Below the pieces are notes generated by a model, which saw only the letters and a list, made by a program, of their open reading frames with translations, did no database searches and was not told the DNA's origin. The translations under genes and the position numbers were made by a program. From Bacilli bacterium (GTDB lineage Bacteria; Bacillota_I; Bacilli_A; RFN20; CAG-826), in the NCBI GenBank assembly GCA_017651165.1, contig JAGCDH010000023.1, forward strand, positions 1 to 64,000: a stretch of DNA of 64,000 bases, given 5' to 3'. Of this stretch, positions 44,243 to 52,661 are shown one piece after another (positions within the stretch are counted from its first letter, which is position 1; each line of letters opens with the position of its first letter).

Positions 44243-44274
44243 GACTGTTGGGGACCTCGTGTCCCCTTCACGTC
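44243..44274 (+). other. Hairpin between dnaK and dnaJ
   Basis: GGGGAC (44250-44255) pairs with GTCCCC (44261-44266) over a 5-nt loop, extended by AGAC/GTCT outside. There is no T run, so it is more likely an RNA-stability or processing element than a full terminator; it would lower dnaJ output or protect the dnaK 3' end. Confidence 0.65.
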
Positions 44275-44294
44275 TATGAATAGAAAGGATCATC

Positions 44295-45428
44295 ATGGCG
44301 GAAAAGAAAGATCTATACGAAACACTAGGTGTTAATAAAAAAGCATCTAAAGATGAAATCAAAAGTGCCTATCGTAAACTCGCTAAAAAGTATCACCCAG
44401 ACAATCATGAGACGGGTAATGCTGAGAAGTTTAAGGAAGTGCAAGAAGCTTATGATATCCTTTACGATGACCAAAAAAGAAGCGCTTATGACCAATTCGG
44501 CTTTGCCGCGTTTGAACAAGGGGCTGGCCAACCAGGCGGGAATCCATTTGAAGGTGGCTTCGGCTTTGGTGGCGATGGTGGCGTCGATTTAGGCGACATC
44601 TTCTCCCAATTCTTTGGCGGTGGTAGACGCGCCCAAAGAAGCAAAGCGGGTCCAAGAAGGGGCGATGATGCAATTATTCGTGTCAAAGTTGATTTCATGG
44701 ACACCATCAATGGTCGCGATATTGAAATTCCTCTCACCGTGGATGAACCATGCAAAGCATGTGGTGGTACAGGAGCGAAAACTCCTAACGATATTAAGAC
44801 ATGTCCAAACTGTAATGGTCAAGGCTATGTCAGAACCGCCAGAAGAAGTCTCTTTGGCATGGTCGAACAACAAGAAGAATGTATGCGTTGTTCTGGTCGT
44901 GGCAAGATTATTTCAGCGCCATGTCCGTCCTGTGGTGGTAAAGGTTATAACAGAGTTAAAAAGAACATTAAGGTTCATATTATCGCTGGTATCAATAACG
45001 GCCAACAAATCCGTGTCCAAGGCATGGGCGAAAGGGGCGCCAATGGTGGTCCTAACGGCGATTTATTCGTCGAAGTGAATGTCAAACCACATCAATATTT
45101 CAAAAGAGATGGTAACGATATTCACTTAAATGTCCCAATCGACTTTGTCGATGCTATCTTAGGCACAAGCGTGGATGTTCCGACAGTTTATGGAGAAGCC
45201 ACTCTCAATATCCCAGCGGGAACACAGCCTGGCCAAATCTTCAGAATGAAAGGCCAAGGTGTCAAAGACTTAAGAAGTGGTCGTCCTGGTGATCAATATA
45301 TCCATTTGGATATCAAGATGCCAACATCCTTAAGCAAAGAACAAAAAGACTTGCTTAATAAGTATCGTGATAGTTCAAAGAAAGACGATTCCTTATTAGC
45401 TAAGTTCAAAAGAATGTTTAAAAAGTAA
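44295..45428 (+). CDS. dnaJ: Chaperone DnaJ (Hsp40, type I)
   Basis: A 377-residue DnaK co-chaperone. The J domain carries the HPD tripeptide (KKYHPDNHE), then a Gly/Phe-rich region (about 75-110), four zinc-binding CXXCXGXG repeats (CKACGGTG, CPNCNGQG, CMRCSGRG, CPSCGGKG) and the C-terminal substrate-binding domains. It starts behind GAAAGGATC. A hairpin separates it from dnaK and a terminator follows. Confidence 0.98.
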   Translation: MAEKKDLYETLGVNKKASKDEIKSAYRKLAKKYHPDNHETGNAEKFKEVQEAYDILYDDQKRSAYDQFGFAAFEQGAGQPGGNPFEGGFGFGGDGGVDLGDIFSQFFGGGRRAQRSKAGPRRGDDAIIRVKVDFMDTINGRDIEIPLTVDEPCKACGGTGAKTPNDIKTCPNCNGQGYVRTARRSLFGMVEQQEECMRCSGRGKIISAPCPSCGGKGYNRVKKNIKVHIIAGINNGQQIRVQGMGERGANGGPNGDLFVEVNVKPHQYFKRDGNDIHLNVPIDFVDAILGTSVDVPTVYGEATLNIPAGTQPGQIFRMKGQGVKDLRSGRPGDQYIHLDIKMPTSLSKEQKDLLNKYRDSSKKDDSLLAKFKRMFKK

Positions 45429-45433
45429 TTAAT

Positions 45434-45460
45434 AGCGGGGCATTATCGCTCCGCTTTTTT
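45434..45460 (+). terminator. Terminator after dnaJ
   Basis: An 8-bp stem (45434-45441 with 45448-45455, one G-U pair) and a T run. Confidence 0.88.
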
Positions 45461-45498
45461 GTTGCGTTAAAGTGCATTTTTATTCTGAAAAACTTGTC

Positions 45499-45523
45499 GC
45501 GGTTAACAAAAACCGCATTTTTT
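45499..45523 (+). terminator. Second terminator-like hairpin before the C39 gene
   Basis: GCGGTT (45499-45504) pairs with AACCGC (45511-45516), then ATTTTTT. It lies just before copy B of the conserved element, so it insulates that promoter region from the heat-shock operon. Confidence 0.75.
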
Positions 45524-45627
45524 CAAAAATTTTTTAATTCAAAGAATTAATGGAAAAACCAAAACAAAAAAATGCAAGTTTTTTGGACAAATTTCAATTT
45601 CCACGTCTATTGGTTAAGTAGAGGAGG
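45524..45627 (+). repeat. Conserved upstream element, copy B (before the C39 peptidase gene)
   Basis: Second copy of the element at 22116-22216. The palindrome is TTAATTC-AAA-GAATTAA (45534-45550), then 20 variable nt, then the 50-nt segment 45571-45620, identical to copy A except 45603-45604 (AC instead of TT). TTGGAC (45583-45588) and TCTATT (45606-45611) are again 17 nt apart. A GAGGAGG ribosome site follows. Read from ATG 45572 the segment is in frame with the downstream gene. Confidence 0.85.
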
Positions 45628-45634
45628 TGCAAAA

Positions 45635-46846
45635 ATGTACTATATCCCACAAGTGACAAAGAGCGGTTGCGGTTTTACGTGTTTGAAGATGCTTTTGGCA
45701 ATCGCCCACAATGATGAAAAGTATCTCTATTTAAAGGAAGACGAGTTCCATCAGTCTTATTCGTATCAAGACCTCGTGGAGATTGCCCAGCGTTTTGATG
45801 TGACTCTCGTTGGTGCTAAATACCCCGATAAGAGCGATTTAAGACACTTTACGAATTTTCCCCTAATCTTAACCGTCGAGAGGGAAAATCAAAGTCCACA
45901 CGCCGTTTTAGCGGTCAAAAGAAAAGGAAACTTAATCAAGATTCAGGATCCCGCGAAAGGAGTTTATTGGCAAAAGATCGATAAATTCATTCAAGAATGG
46001 GATTCGACGGTTTTAGCCATTAGCCATCTCGAAGCCAGGCCATTTACTTTACGGCAAGTTGATGCAAAAGATAGGAAAGGAGAAGTGGTTTCCTACATCT
46101 TGCAGACATGCGCTGCGATATTTATTGCTGTAGCAATATTCTTTGTGAAGCCTAATGGTTCCTTCTTTTTGCCTTTGCTTTTCTGTGCGCTTAGCCTAAT
46201 GTGCGAAGTCATTCTTAGGACGATGTTACTAAAACGCATGCAAAAGTATGATCGTTATTTAAGAAGATTTCTTCCCTATGTGCATCGAAAAGACTATTAC
46301 GACTTTTATAAACGTGGACAAGAATACAAAGTCAGCGCTTTAACGACAGGGCTTAACTTCATCTTTTACTTTTTGGTCGTCACTTTAATCGTGACCATCT
46401 CACTCATTAACTCTTTGAGTTATGGAGTTTCCATTATCGTTGCGTTTCTTTCAGCCTTTATTAATGCATTAGTCTTAAACCCCTTTAAGAAGACCGCGGA
46501 TAAAGAATTAAGAGAACAAGAAAACGAACTTCATAAAGTCAAAGAACAAACTGAGATGGAATTGAAGGTTAAAAGTTTAGAGGTGAAGTCTTATCGTTAT
46601 GCCTACTATATGTTCGCTAGTAAAGTGGTGGTTGGGGCTTTCTTCCTTTTAGCGAGCTTTCTCGTCTGTAAACTGCAGAATTCATTCGCCATTACCAACA
46701 TTGTCTTTTACACTTGTGTGAGTTTTTTAATCTACCAGTACTTGGTGCCATTATTTTCCTACGATCAAAAAGTCAGTGAGAATATGGTTAACAAAGCGAG
46801 AATTAACAATCTCGTTCATCAAAATGATGAAATTAATAGCAAATGA
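45635..46846 (+). CDS. Membrane-bound C39 family cysteine peptidase lacking the ABC ATPase
   Basis: A 403-residue protein. Residues 1-130 are a C39 peptidase: oxyanion Gln 6, nucleophile Cys 12 in SGCGFTCLKM, His 89 in SPHAVLAV and Asp 105 in IQDPAKG. C39 domains cut double-glycine leader peptides in bacteriocin and pheromone exporters. Six hydrophobic segments follow (about 141-160, 167-185, 241-257, 264-280, 331-345, 352-374), as in an ABC exporter membrane domain, but the protein then stops and has no Walker motifs. It starts behind GAGGAGG. The same upstream element precedes comEA, so a competence or peptide-signalling role is inferred. No substrate peptide or separate ATPase is recognisable nearby. 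Confidence 0.8.
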   Translation: MYYIPQVTKSGCGFTCLKMLLAIAHNDEKYLYLKEDEFHQSYSYQDLVEIAQRFDVTLVGAKYPDKSDLRHFTNFPLILTVERENQSPHAVLAVKRKGNLIKIQDPAKGVYWQKIDKFIQEWDSTVLAISHLEARPFTLRQVDAKDRKGEVVSYILQTCAAIFIAVAIFFVKPNGSFFLPLLFCALSLMCEVILRTMLLKRMQKYDRYLRRFLPYVHRKDYYDFYKRGQEYKVSALTTGLNFIFYFLVVTLIVTISLINSLSYGVSIIVAFLSAFINALVLNPFKKTADKELREQENELHKVKEQTEMELKVKSLEVKSYRYAYYMFASKVVVGAFFLLASFLVCKLQNSFAITNIVFYTCVSFLIYQYLVPLFSYDQKVSENMVNKARINNLVHQNDEINSK

Positions 46847-46859
46847 CCACATTTAATGG

Positions 46860-46865
46860 TATCAT
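46860..46865 (+). promoter_or_regulatory. -10 box giving a leaderless ybeY mRNA
   Basis: TATCAT ends 6 nt before the ATG at 46872; the expected start falls on the A of ATG. No Shine-Dalgarno is present. Confidence 0.55.
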
Positions 46866-46871
46866 TTGCCT

Positions 46872-47315
46872 ATGGAACTAGATTTTAATGCGTTTGATGA
46901 ATCGTTAAACGATTACGAACAGATATATCTTTCGTTGCTAGAAAAAACCTTAAAGCATTTGTCTTTAAACTTTGATCCATATATCAGCGTCACAATCGTA
47001 AACAACGATTACATCCATGAAATCAATCGCACATACCGTCATAAGGACGCCCCTACGGATGTGATATCATTCGCATTCTTAGATGATAATCCAGATCGGG
47101 ATGCTTTATTCCATTCTGGTAAAATGGTGGTCCTTGGTGAAATCTATATTTCTTCTGATAAGGCTAAAGAACAGGCAGTGGCCTATGGCCATAGTCTTGA
47201 AAGAGAACTTAAATTCCTCTTTGTTCATGGCTTACTACATTTACTTGGTTACGACCATATGAAAGAAGAAGATGAAAAAGTGATGTTCCGTTTGCAAGAC
47301 GAAATCTTAGCGTGA
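46872..47315 (+). CDS. ybeY: Endoribonuclease YbeY (rRNA maturation factor)
   Basis: A 147-residue zinc-dependent RNase involved in 16S rRNA 3'-end maturation and ribosome quality control. The metal motif HGLLHLLGYDH (HX3HX5H) lies near the C-terminus, and RHKDAPTDVISFAF in the middle is conserved. ATG 46872 was chosen over a TTG six bases earlier. It heads a tight ybeY-cdd-era-recO unit; the ybeY-cdd-era order is typical of Bacilli. Confidence 0.95.
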   Translation: MELDFNAFDESLNDYEQIYLSLLEKTLKHLSLNFDPYISVTIVNNDYIHEINRTYRHKDAPTDVISFAFLDDNPDRDALFHSGKMVVLGEIYISSDKAKEQAVAYGHSLERELKFLFVHGLLHLLGYDHMKEEDEKVMFRLQDEILA

Positions 47316-47323
47316 GGTCAAAT

Positions 47324-47728
47324 ATGAATCCTAATCAATTAATCGAAAAAGCTCTCGAAGCGAGAAAACTATCCTATAGCCCTTATTCCAATTTCCAAGT
47401 TGGAGCGGCCTTACTTTGTAAGGATGGAAGTGTGTTTGTCGGCACAAACGTAGAGAATTCTTCCTACCCACTTTGTATGTGCGCTGAGCGTAATGCTTTA
47501 TATAACGCGATGATGAACGGCTATAAGAAAAGTGACTTCTTAGCGTTAGCGATTGTCGCTGACACCGATGAACCATGTTCACCATGCGGAGCTTGTCGTC
47601 AAGTGATTAGTGAATTATTCCCAAAAGAAGGAAAGATTTATCTTTCTAATCTTAAAGGGGCTTTGAAAGAGACTAATATTGAAGAGTTATTACCATTCGC
47701 ATTTTCTGGAGAAGATTTAGGTAAATGA
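47324..47728 (+). CDS. cdd: Cytidine deaminase
   Basis: A 134-residue zinc enzyme converting cytidine or deoxycytidine to uridine or deoxyuridine. The catalytic CAERNAL motif (Cys ligand and Glu) and the PCGACRQ motif with two Cys ligands mark the tetrameric Gram-positive type. ATG 47324 with GAGG upstream is preferred; a GTG at 47312, overlapping the ybeY stop, is possible. Its product can be used by the pyrimidine nucleoside phosphorylase at 14407. It overlaps era by 4 nt. Confidence 0.95.
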   Translation: MNPNQLIEKALEARKLSYSPYSNFQVGAALLCKDGSVFVGTNVENSSYPLCMCAERNALYNAMMNGYKKSDFLALAIVADTDEPCSPCGACRQVISELFPKEGKIYLSNLKGALKETNIEELLPFAFSGEDLGK

Positions 47729-48609
47729 AATCCGGATTTGTCGCGATCTTGGGTCGCCCTAATGTTGGTAAATCAACCATCATTAATCGCATTGTTAAAC
47801 ACCATGTTTCCATCGTGACAGAAAAGTCACAAACCACGAGGAATAATATTATTGGCATTTATAATGCCAAAGATACACAAATCGTCTTTTTGGATACCCC
47901 AGGAATCCATAAGCCTAAACAACAATTAGGTAAGGAAATGAACAATATGGCTTATAGTGCCGCCCATGACGTGGACGTCGCCTTATTAGTCGTTGATGCT
48001 TCTAAACCTTTTGGGTTAGGGGATCAATTTATCGTTGATCATCTCGATATCCACAAAACACCATTAATTGTTGTTTTCAACAAAATCGATTTAGCGCGAT
48101 TAGATGAAACAGAAGAATTAAAAGCCACGTATCGCGAGATTTTCCCAAAAGCAAACTTTATTGATACAGTGGGGCTTGATGGTTTCAACATTGATGAATT
48201 AATCAAAAGAATAGTGAACCTTTTGCCAGAAGGACCAGCCTATTATCCAGTGGAAATGATTACTGATAAAGATGAAATCTTTCAGATTAAGGAAATTATT
48301 AGAGAGAAGATTTTAAAGCAACTTAGAGAAGAAGTTCCTCATTCCATCGCTATTTTTATTGACCATATCGAATGGGAACATAAGCCATTACAGATTTTTG
48401 CTTCAATCATCGTTGAAAAAGAAAGTCAAAAAGCGATCGTCATTGGCGCAGGTGGCCGCATGATTAAAGAAATCGGCTCCAGAGCCCGTGTTGACATCGA
48501 ACGTTTGCTGAATAAACATATCTTCTTAGAACTCCAAGTCAAAGTAGTGCCAGATTGGCGCAACGAGCCGAAGGCTCTTAAAACTTATGGATATAAGTAC
48601 GAAAAATAA
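47725..48609 (+). CDS. era: GTPase Era
   Basis: A 294-residue GTPase that binds the 3' end of 16S rRNA during 30S assembly. G1 is GRPNVGKST, G3 is DTPGIHKP, G4 is NKID, and the C-terminal KH domain includes VIGAGGRMIKEIGSRARVDI. The start overlaps the cdd stop by 4 nt (ATGA). It works in the same process as ybeY two genes upstream. Confidence 0.97.
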   Translation: MKSGFVAILGRPNVGKSTIINRIVKHHVSIVTEKSQTTRNNIIGIYNAKDTQIVFLDTPGIHKPKQQLGKEMNNMAYSAAHDVDVALLVVDASKPFGLGDQFIVDHLDIHKTPLIVVFNKIDLARLDETEELKATYREIFPKANFIDTVGLDGFNIDELIKRIVNLLPEGPAYYPVEMITDKDEIFQIKEIIREKILKQLREEVPHSIAIFIDHIEWEHKPLQIFASIIVEKESQKAIVIGAGGRMIKEIGSRARVDIERLLNKHIFLELQVKVVPDWRNEPKALKTYGYKYEK

Positions 48610-48611
48610 TC

Positions 48612-49322
48612 ATGCAAGTAATTATTTTATCGATTAGCACATATAAGGAAAAAGACGCTGTGATATCAGCCATTTCCGAAAATGAATTCATTACTTTTTT
48701 AGCGCGCGGTATTAATGGACCAAAAAGTAAAAACTTGGCCATCAATAACGCTTTAACCATCGCTGACATCGAACTCATGGATGGTAATTTTAAATATCCA
48801 GTCCTCAAGAGTTCAAAACAACTATTTACGCCTATGCGTCTAGAAATGGACTCGAAATATCTTGGGTCATTATTATTAATGAACGAGATTACGAACTATC
48901 TATTTCCTGACGAAGAAAAGCCCAAACTATTCAAAGCATTAGGGGAAGGGATTACACTTCTTAAAAAGAAGAATGATTGGCTCATGACCCTTTTACTCTT
49001 TTTTGCGACCGCCATCAGGGAAGGTGGCTTTGAGCTCGAAGTCAATAAATGTGTCCGTTGTGAAGGAAAAAACCGTATCGTGGCGTTCTCTTTTGAAGAA
49101 GGTGGCTTTATTTGTGAGAAGTGTGTTGACGAGGAAGTGAACCGCGACTTAACGAAGAATCAGATGATCTTACTACGTAAAATATTTAACGCTCGTGACT
49201 TTGCCCTCCTCGATACTGATTACGATAAAGAAGATGCGGAAGTTCTTCTTAGAAGATTAATCTCTTTTATGGAAGAAGCCTTTGGCTACCACTTTAAAAA
49301 TCTGCGTTTGATTTTAGACTAG
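48612..49322 (+). CDS. recO: DNA repair protein RecO
   Basis: A 236-residue recombination mediator that helps RecA replace SSB. An N-terminal OB fold (residues 1-80) is followed by a helical domain and a zinc-binding CVRC...CEKC motif (about residues 148-179). It starts 2 nt after era. The era-recO-glyS order is common in Bacilli. Confidence 0.9.
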   Translation: MQVIILSISTYKEKDAVISAISENEFITFLARGINGPKSKNLAINNALTIADIELMDGNFKYPVLKSSKQLFTPMRLEMDSKYLGSLLLMNEITNYLFPDEEKPKLFKALGEGITLLKKKNDWLMTLLLFFATAIREGGFELEVNKCVRCEGKNRIVAFSFEEGGFICEKCVDEEVNRDLTKNQMILLRKIFNARDFALLDTDYDKEDAEVLLRRLISFMEEAFGYHFKNLRLILD

Positions 49323-49351
49323 AAATAATAGTTGATAACACTTATAATAGG

Positions 49352-49378
49352 TTGACAACAAATCCTGCAAATTATAGT
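49352..49378 (+). promoter_or_regulatory. Possible glyS promoter
   Basis: A perfect TTGACA (49352-49357) is followed after 15 nt by TATAGT (49373-49378), a short spacer. An overlapping TAGTCT gives 17 nt but a poorer -10. Confidence 0.5.
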
Positions 49379-49418
49379 CTTTTCGTTGTGCATACATTAA
49401 TATGTAAGAGGTAACAAT

Positions 49419-50792
49419 ATGGCAAAATTTGAATTCGATAAACTATGCAATCATTTCATTGTCTCTGGCTACTATTTTCAAGGCTCAGAGATTTATGGTG
49501 GCTTAAGCAACACCTGGGACTATGGTCCATTGGGTAGTGAAATTAAATCTAACATCAGAAAGATGTGGTGGAAGAAGTTCGTCCAAGAAAGTACCACTAA
49601 TGTGGGTATCGACGCCGCCATCATGATGAATCCAAAAGTTTGGGAAGCGACAGGTCACGTTGCTACCTTTAATGATCCATTAATTGACTGTAAGAGCTGC
49701 AAACAACGCTTTAGAGCAGATCAACTCATTGAAAGTGAATTCCCAGATGCCGATGTGAATGGCATGACCAATGAACAAATGATGGCCTTCATTCGTGAAA
49801 ACCATGTTAAATGTCCAAACTGCGGTAAGGAAGATTTCACTGATATCCGTCAATTCAATATGATGTTTAAAACACATATTGGTGTGACTGAAGATAGCAA
49901 ATCAGTAGTGTATCTAAGACCAGAAACCGCTCAAGGTATGTTCGTGAACTTTAAGAATGTCTTAAGAACCACAAGACGTAAATTACCAATCGGTATTTGC
50001 AACGTTGGTCGTGCATTTAGAAATGAAATCACACCAGGACAAATGACCTTCCGTACTCGTGAATTCGATCAAATGGAAATGGAATTCTTCTGTAAACCAG
50101 GTGATGACTTAAAGTGGTTTGATTATTGGAAACAATACTGCCTCAACTTTGTTGACTCTTTAGGTATTAGAAAAGAAAATCTCCGTTATAGAGACCACGA
50201 ACCAGAAGAATTAGCCTTCTATAGCAAGGCCACAACCGATATTGAATACCTCTTCCCGTTTGGTTGGGGTGAAATCTGGGGTATCGCTGATAGAACTGAC
50301 TATGACTTAAACCGTCATATCAAGTATAGTGGTGAAGCTTTAGATTATTTAGATCCGGAAACTAACGAAAAATATGTTCCATACTGCATCGAACCTTCGG
50401 TTGGTCTTGATAGATTAGTCTTAATGACCTTATGCGATGCCTATGATGAAGAAGCTGTTGGTGAAGATGATACACGTATCGTCATGCACTTATCTCCAGC
50501 CGTTGCTCCATATAAAGCTGCCATCCTTCCTTTAAGCAAGAAGCTTGAAGCTAAGGCTCGTGAAGTGGAACAAGAATTAGCCAAATATCTTAATGTCATC
50601 TATGATGACACAGGTAGTATCGGTAAACGTTATCGCCGTCAAGACGCAGTGGGCACTCCATTCTGTGTGACCATTGACTTTGATACTGAAAATGACGGCG
50701 CTGTCACCGTTCGTGACCGCGATACGATGGCCCAAGTTCGCTTACCAATCAGCGAATTAAGAGCCTATTTAGAAGAAAAAGTGTTCTTTTAA
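49419..50792 (+). CDS. glyS: Glycyl-tRNA synthetase, single-chain (alpha2) type
   Basis: A 457-residue class II synthetase. N-terminal [17 protein letters not shown] and class II motifs 2 ([20 protein letters not shown]) and 3 ([13 protein letters not shown]) are clear, followed by an anticodon-binding domain. This eukaryote-like single-chain form is the one found in Mollicutes and some Firmicutes, in contrast to the alpha2beta2 enzyme of Bacillus. It has a GAGGTAAC ribosome site. No T-box precedes it; the 96-base spacer is too short. Confidence 0.96.
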   Translation: MAKFEFDKLCNHFIVSGYYFQGSEIYGGLSNTWDYGPLGSEIKSNIRKMWWKKFVQESTTNVGIDAAIMMNPKVWEATGHVATFNDPLIDCKSCKQRFRADQLIESEFPDADVNGMTNEQMMAFIRENHVKCPNCGKEDFTDIRQFNMMFKTHIGVTEDSKSVVYLRPETAQGMFVNFKNVLRTTRRKLPIGICNVGRAFRNEITPGQMTFRTREFDQMEMEFFCKPGDDLKWFDYWKQYCLNFVDSLGIRKENLRYRDHEPEELAFYSKATTDIEYLFPFGWGEIWGIADRTDYDLNRHIKYSGEALDYLDPETNEKYVPYCIEPSVGLDRLVLMTLCDAYDEEAVGEDDTRIVMHLSPAVAPYKAAILPLSKKLEAKAREVEQELAKYLNVIYDDTGSIGKRYRRQDAVGTPFCVTIDFDTENDGAVTVRDRDTMAQVRLPISELRAYLEEKVFF

Positions 50793-50826
50793 TCAAAGTA
50801 GAACATTAGTTGAAAATTAGTAAAGG

Positions 50827-50832
50827 TATAAT
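50827..50832 (+). promoter_or_regulatory. -10 box giving a leaderless dnaG mRNA
   Basis: TATAAT ends 7 nt before the dnaG ATG at 50840; no Shine-Dalgarno is present. Confidence 0.55.
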
Positions 50833-50839
50833 TTATTAT

Positions 50840-52624
50840 ATGGCATTTGATGAAACTTTAGTAAATGACGTATTAAAGCATTCTGACATCGTTAAAGTGG
50901 TGCAGGCTTATTTGCCATTGGTCAGAAAAGGTAAAGACTACTTAGCCAAATGTCCTTTCCATGACGACACTAATCCATCAATGCACGTCTCACAAGAGAA
51001 ACAAATCTTTAAGTGTTTCGTCTGTGGTACGAGTGGTAACGCCATCGGCTTTGTAATGAAATATGAGCACCTTTCCTTTAGGGAAGCGCTCAAAAAAGTC
51101 GCAGAGATTTGCGATTACCACGATCCAAGACTTGAGGGCATTAATGAAGTCAGAGTGGTTGATCCACGTCGTGTTCCATTAATCAAATGCCTTCATGACT
51201 TAACCGTTTATTATCAATATTCTTTGAATTCACCAGAAGGAAAAACCGGTTTAGATTATTTTGAAAGCCGCCATCTTGATAGTGCGATGCGCGCTAAATT
51301 CTTGCTCGGCTATGCCTTTAAAGATGGCAAAGCCACTTGCCGTTTCCTTCAGGAAAAGGGTCATTCTTTAAAGACTATTGAAGATATCGGCATCGCTTCA
51401 TCGAACAACGGTGTTTATAGCGACCGCAATGCTGGAAGGGCAATTTTCCCAATTATGGACGCTAATGGTGAAGTCGTGGGCTACTCCGCAAGAAGAATCG
51501 GTGATGGTCCAGAAGCCAAATACGTCAACTCTCCAGAGACTTATTTATTCCATAAATCCAACATTCTTTATAACTACCATAATGCCAAAGAAAAGGCACG
51601 TATCGCTGGTTATATCTATGTTTTAGAAGGATTTATGGATGTCTACGCCTTATACCGCATTGGTATTGAATCATGCGTTGCCATTATGGGTACAGCCTTA
51701 ACCGCTGAACATATCCGCCTATTAAGAACGCTCAATGTGGAAATAAGACTATGTCTTGATGGTGACTTACCAGGCCAAAAAGCCATGATGAGTATTGCTA
51801 ATGATTTAGAGAATAATGGTCTCAAAGTTCGCATTGTTGATAATCAAAACAGTAGCAAAGACCCAGATGAGATTCTTAATAGCGATGGTGAGATGGCGCT
51901 CAACGCTTATTTAAATAAACTCATCTCACGTGTTGATTTTGTTCTTAACTATTACAAAAACACCAATCCACTTCAAACCACAGAACAAAAAACACAGCTC
52001 GTTAGTGAGTTCATCCCAATTTTATTGGGAATCCGATCCTCGTTAGAATTAGATAGCTATCTCAATCGTTTATCTGCCATTACGGGATTTGCGCCAGAGT
52101 CTATTAAGAGTTTATTGAGAACGGCCAAGAATAAACCGGAAGAGAAGACATTTAAAAAAGCGATCATGGAACTCCATCCTGAAAGAAAGGTGCTTAGAAG
52201 GCTCTTTACTGCCGAGCGTGAACTTTTATACCAAATGTTACAAAATCCCGACGCAGTGGCCTTTTATGAGGCAAAAGTGGGTGGATTCTACGACGAGACA
52301 TACCGCATGATTGCGAATTACCTCATCGAATACGCTAAAAAGCATGAACATTTCGTTCCAAGGGACCTACTCGCATCATTAGAGGCGAGTAATCTCGAAG
52401 GAAAAGATGAATTAATCAATCAAATATCGGAATTATATCTTGAAAGGAACCATCCGAATATTTGTAACGAAGAACTATTAGATAATCTTCATAAAGTCAT
52501 TGAACAAGAAAAAGATCGGATCTTTGAAAAAGATACACTCGACCAGTCTCTTGAAGGCAAAGATCCACTTGATAAAGCGCGCATTGTCTCAGAACACAAT
52601 CGCCGCAAGATGAAAAAGAAATAG
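50840..52624 (+). CDS. dnaG: DNA primase
   Basis: A 594-residue primase that makes RNA primers at the replication fork. The zinc-binding domain has CPFHDD and CFVCGTSGNAI (CX2H...CX2C), the TOPRIM core has YVLEGFMDVYAL and CLDGDLPGQKA, and the C-terminal helical region should contact the DnaB helicase. ATG 50840 begins MAFDETLVNDVLKHSDIVKV, the family norm; an upstream start at 50810 lies before the -10 box and is unlikely. It precedes rpoD, as in the classical macromolecular-synthesis operon, here without rpsU. Confidence 0.95.
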   Translation: MAFDETLVNDVLKHSDIVKVVQAYLPLVRKGKDYLAKCPFHDDTNPSMHVSQEKQIFKCFVCGTSGNAIGFVMKYEHLSFREALKKVAEICDYHDPRLEGINEVRVVDPRRVPLIKCLHDLTVYYQYSLNSPEGKTGLDYFESRHLDSAMRAKFLLGYAFKDGKATCRFLQEKGHSLKTIEDIGIASSNNGVYSDRNAGRAIFPIMDANGEVVGYSARRIGDGPEAKYVNSPETYLFHKSNILYNYHNAKEKARIAGYIYVLEGFMDVYALYRIGIESCVAIMGTALTAEHIRLLRTLNVEIRLCLDGDLPGQKAMMSIANDLENNGLKVRIVDNQNSSKDPDEILNSDGEMALNAYLNKLISRVDFVLNYYKNTNPLQTTEQKTQLVSEFIPILLGIRSSLELDSYLNRLSAITGFAPESIKSLLRTAKNKPEEKTFKKAIMELHPERKVLRRLFTAERELLYQMLQNPDAVAFYEAKVGGFYDETYRMIANYLIEYAKKHEHFVPRDLLASLEASNLEGKDELINQISELYLERNHPNICNEELLDNLHKVIEQEKDRIFEKDTLDQSLEGKDPLDKARIVSEHNRRKMKKK

Positions 52625-52661
52625 TCATAACGCTAGTAAACAATGAAAGGGGCATTGATTT

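Noticed and set aside
45572-45634. Start of the C39 gene at ATG 45572
   Set aside because: The extra 21 residues are encoded by the conserved element, lack a ribosome site and precede the GAGGAGG site in front of ATG 45635. The reading is kept only as a peptide hypothesis.
49323-49418. T-box leader of glyS
   Set aside because: The spacer is 96 bases, too short for a T-box, and has no TGGNACCGCG sequence.
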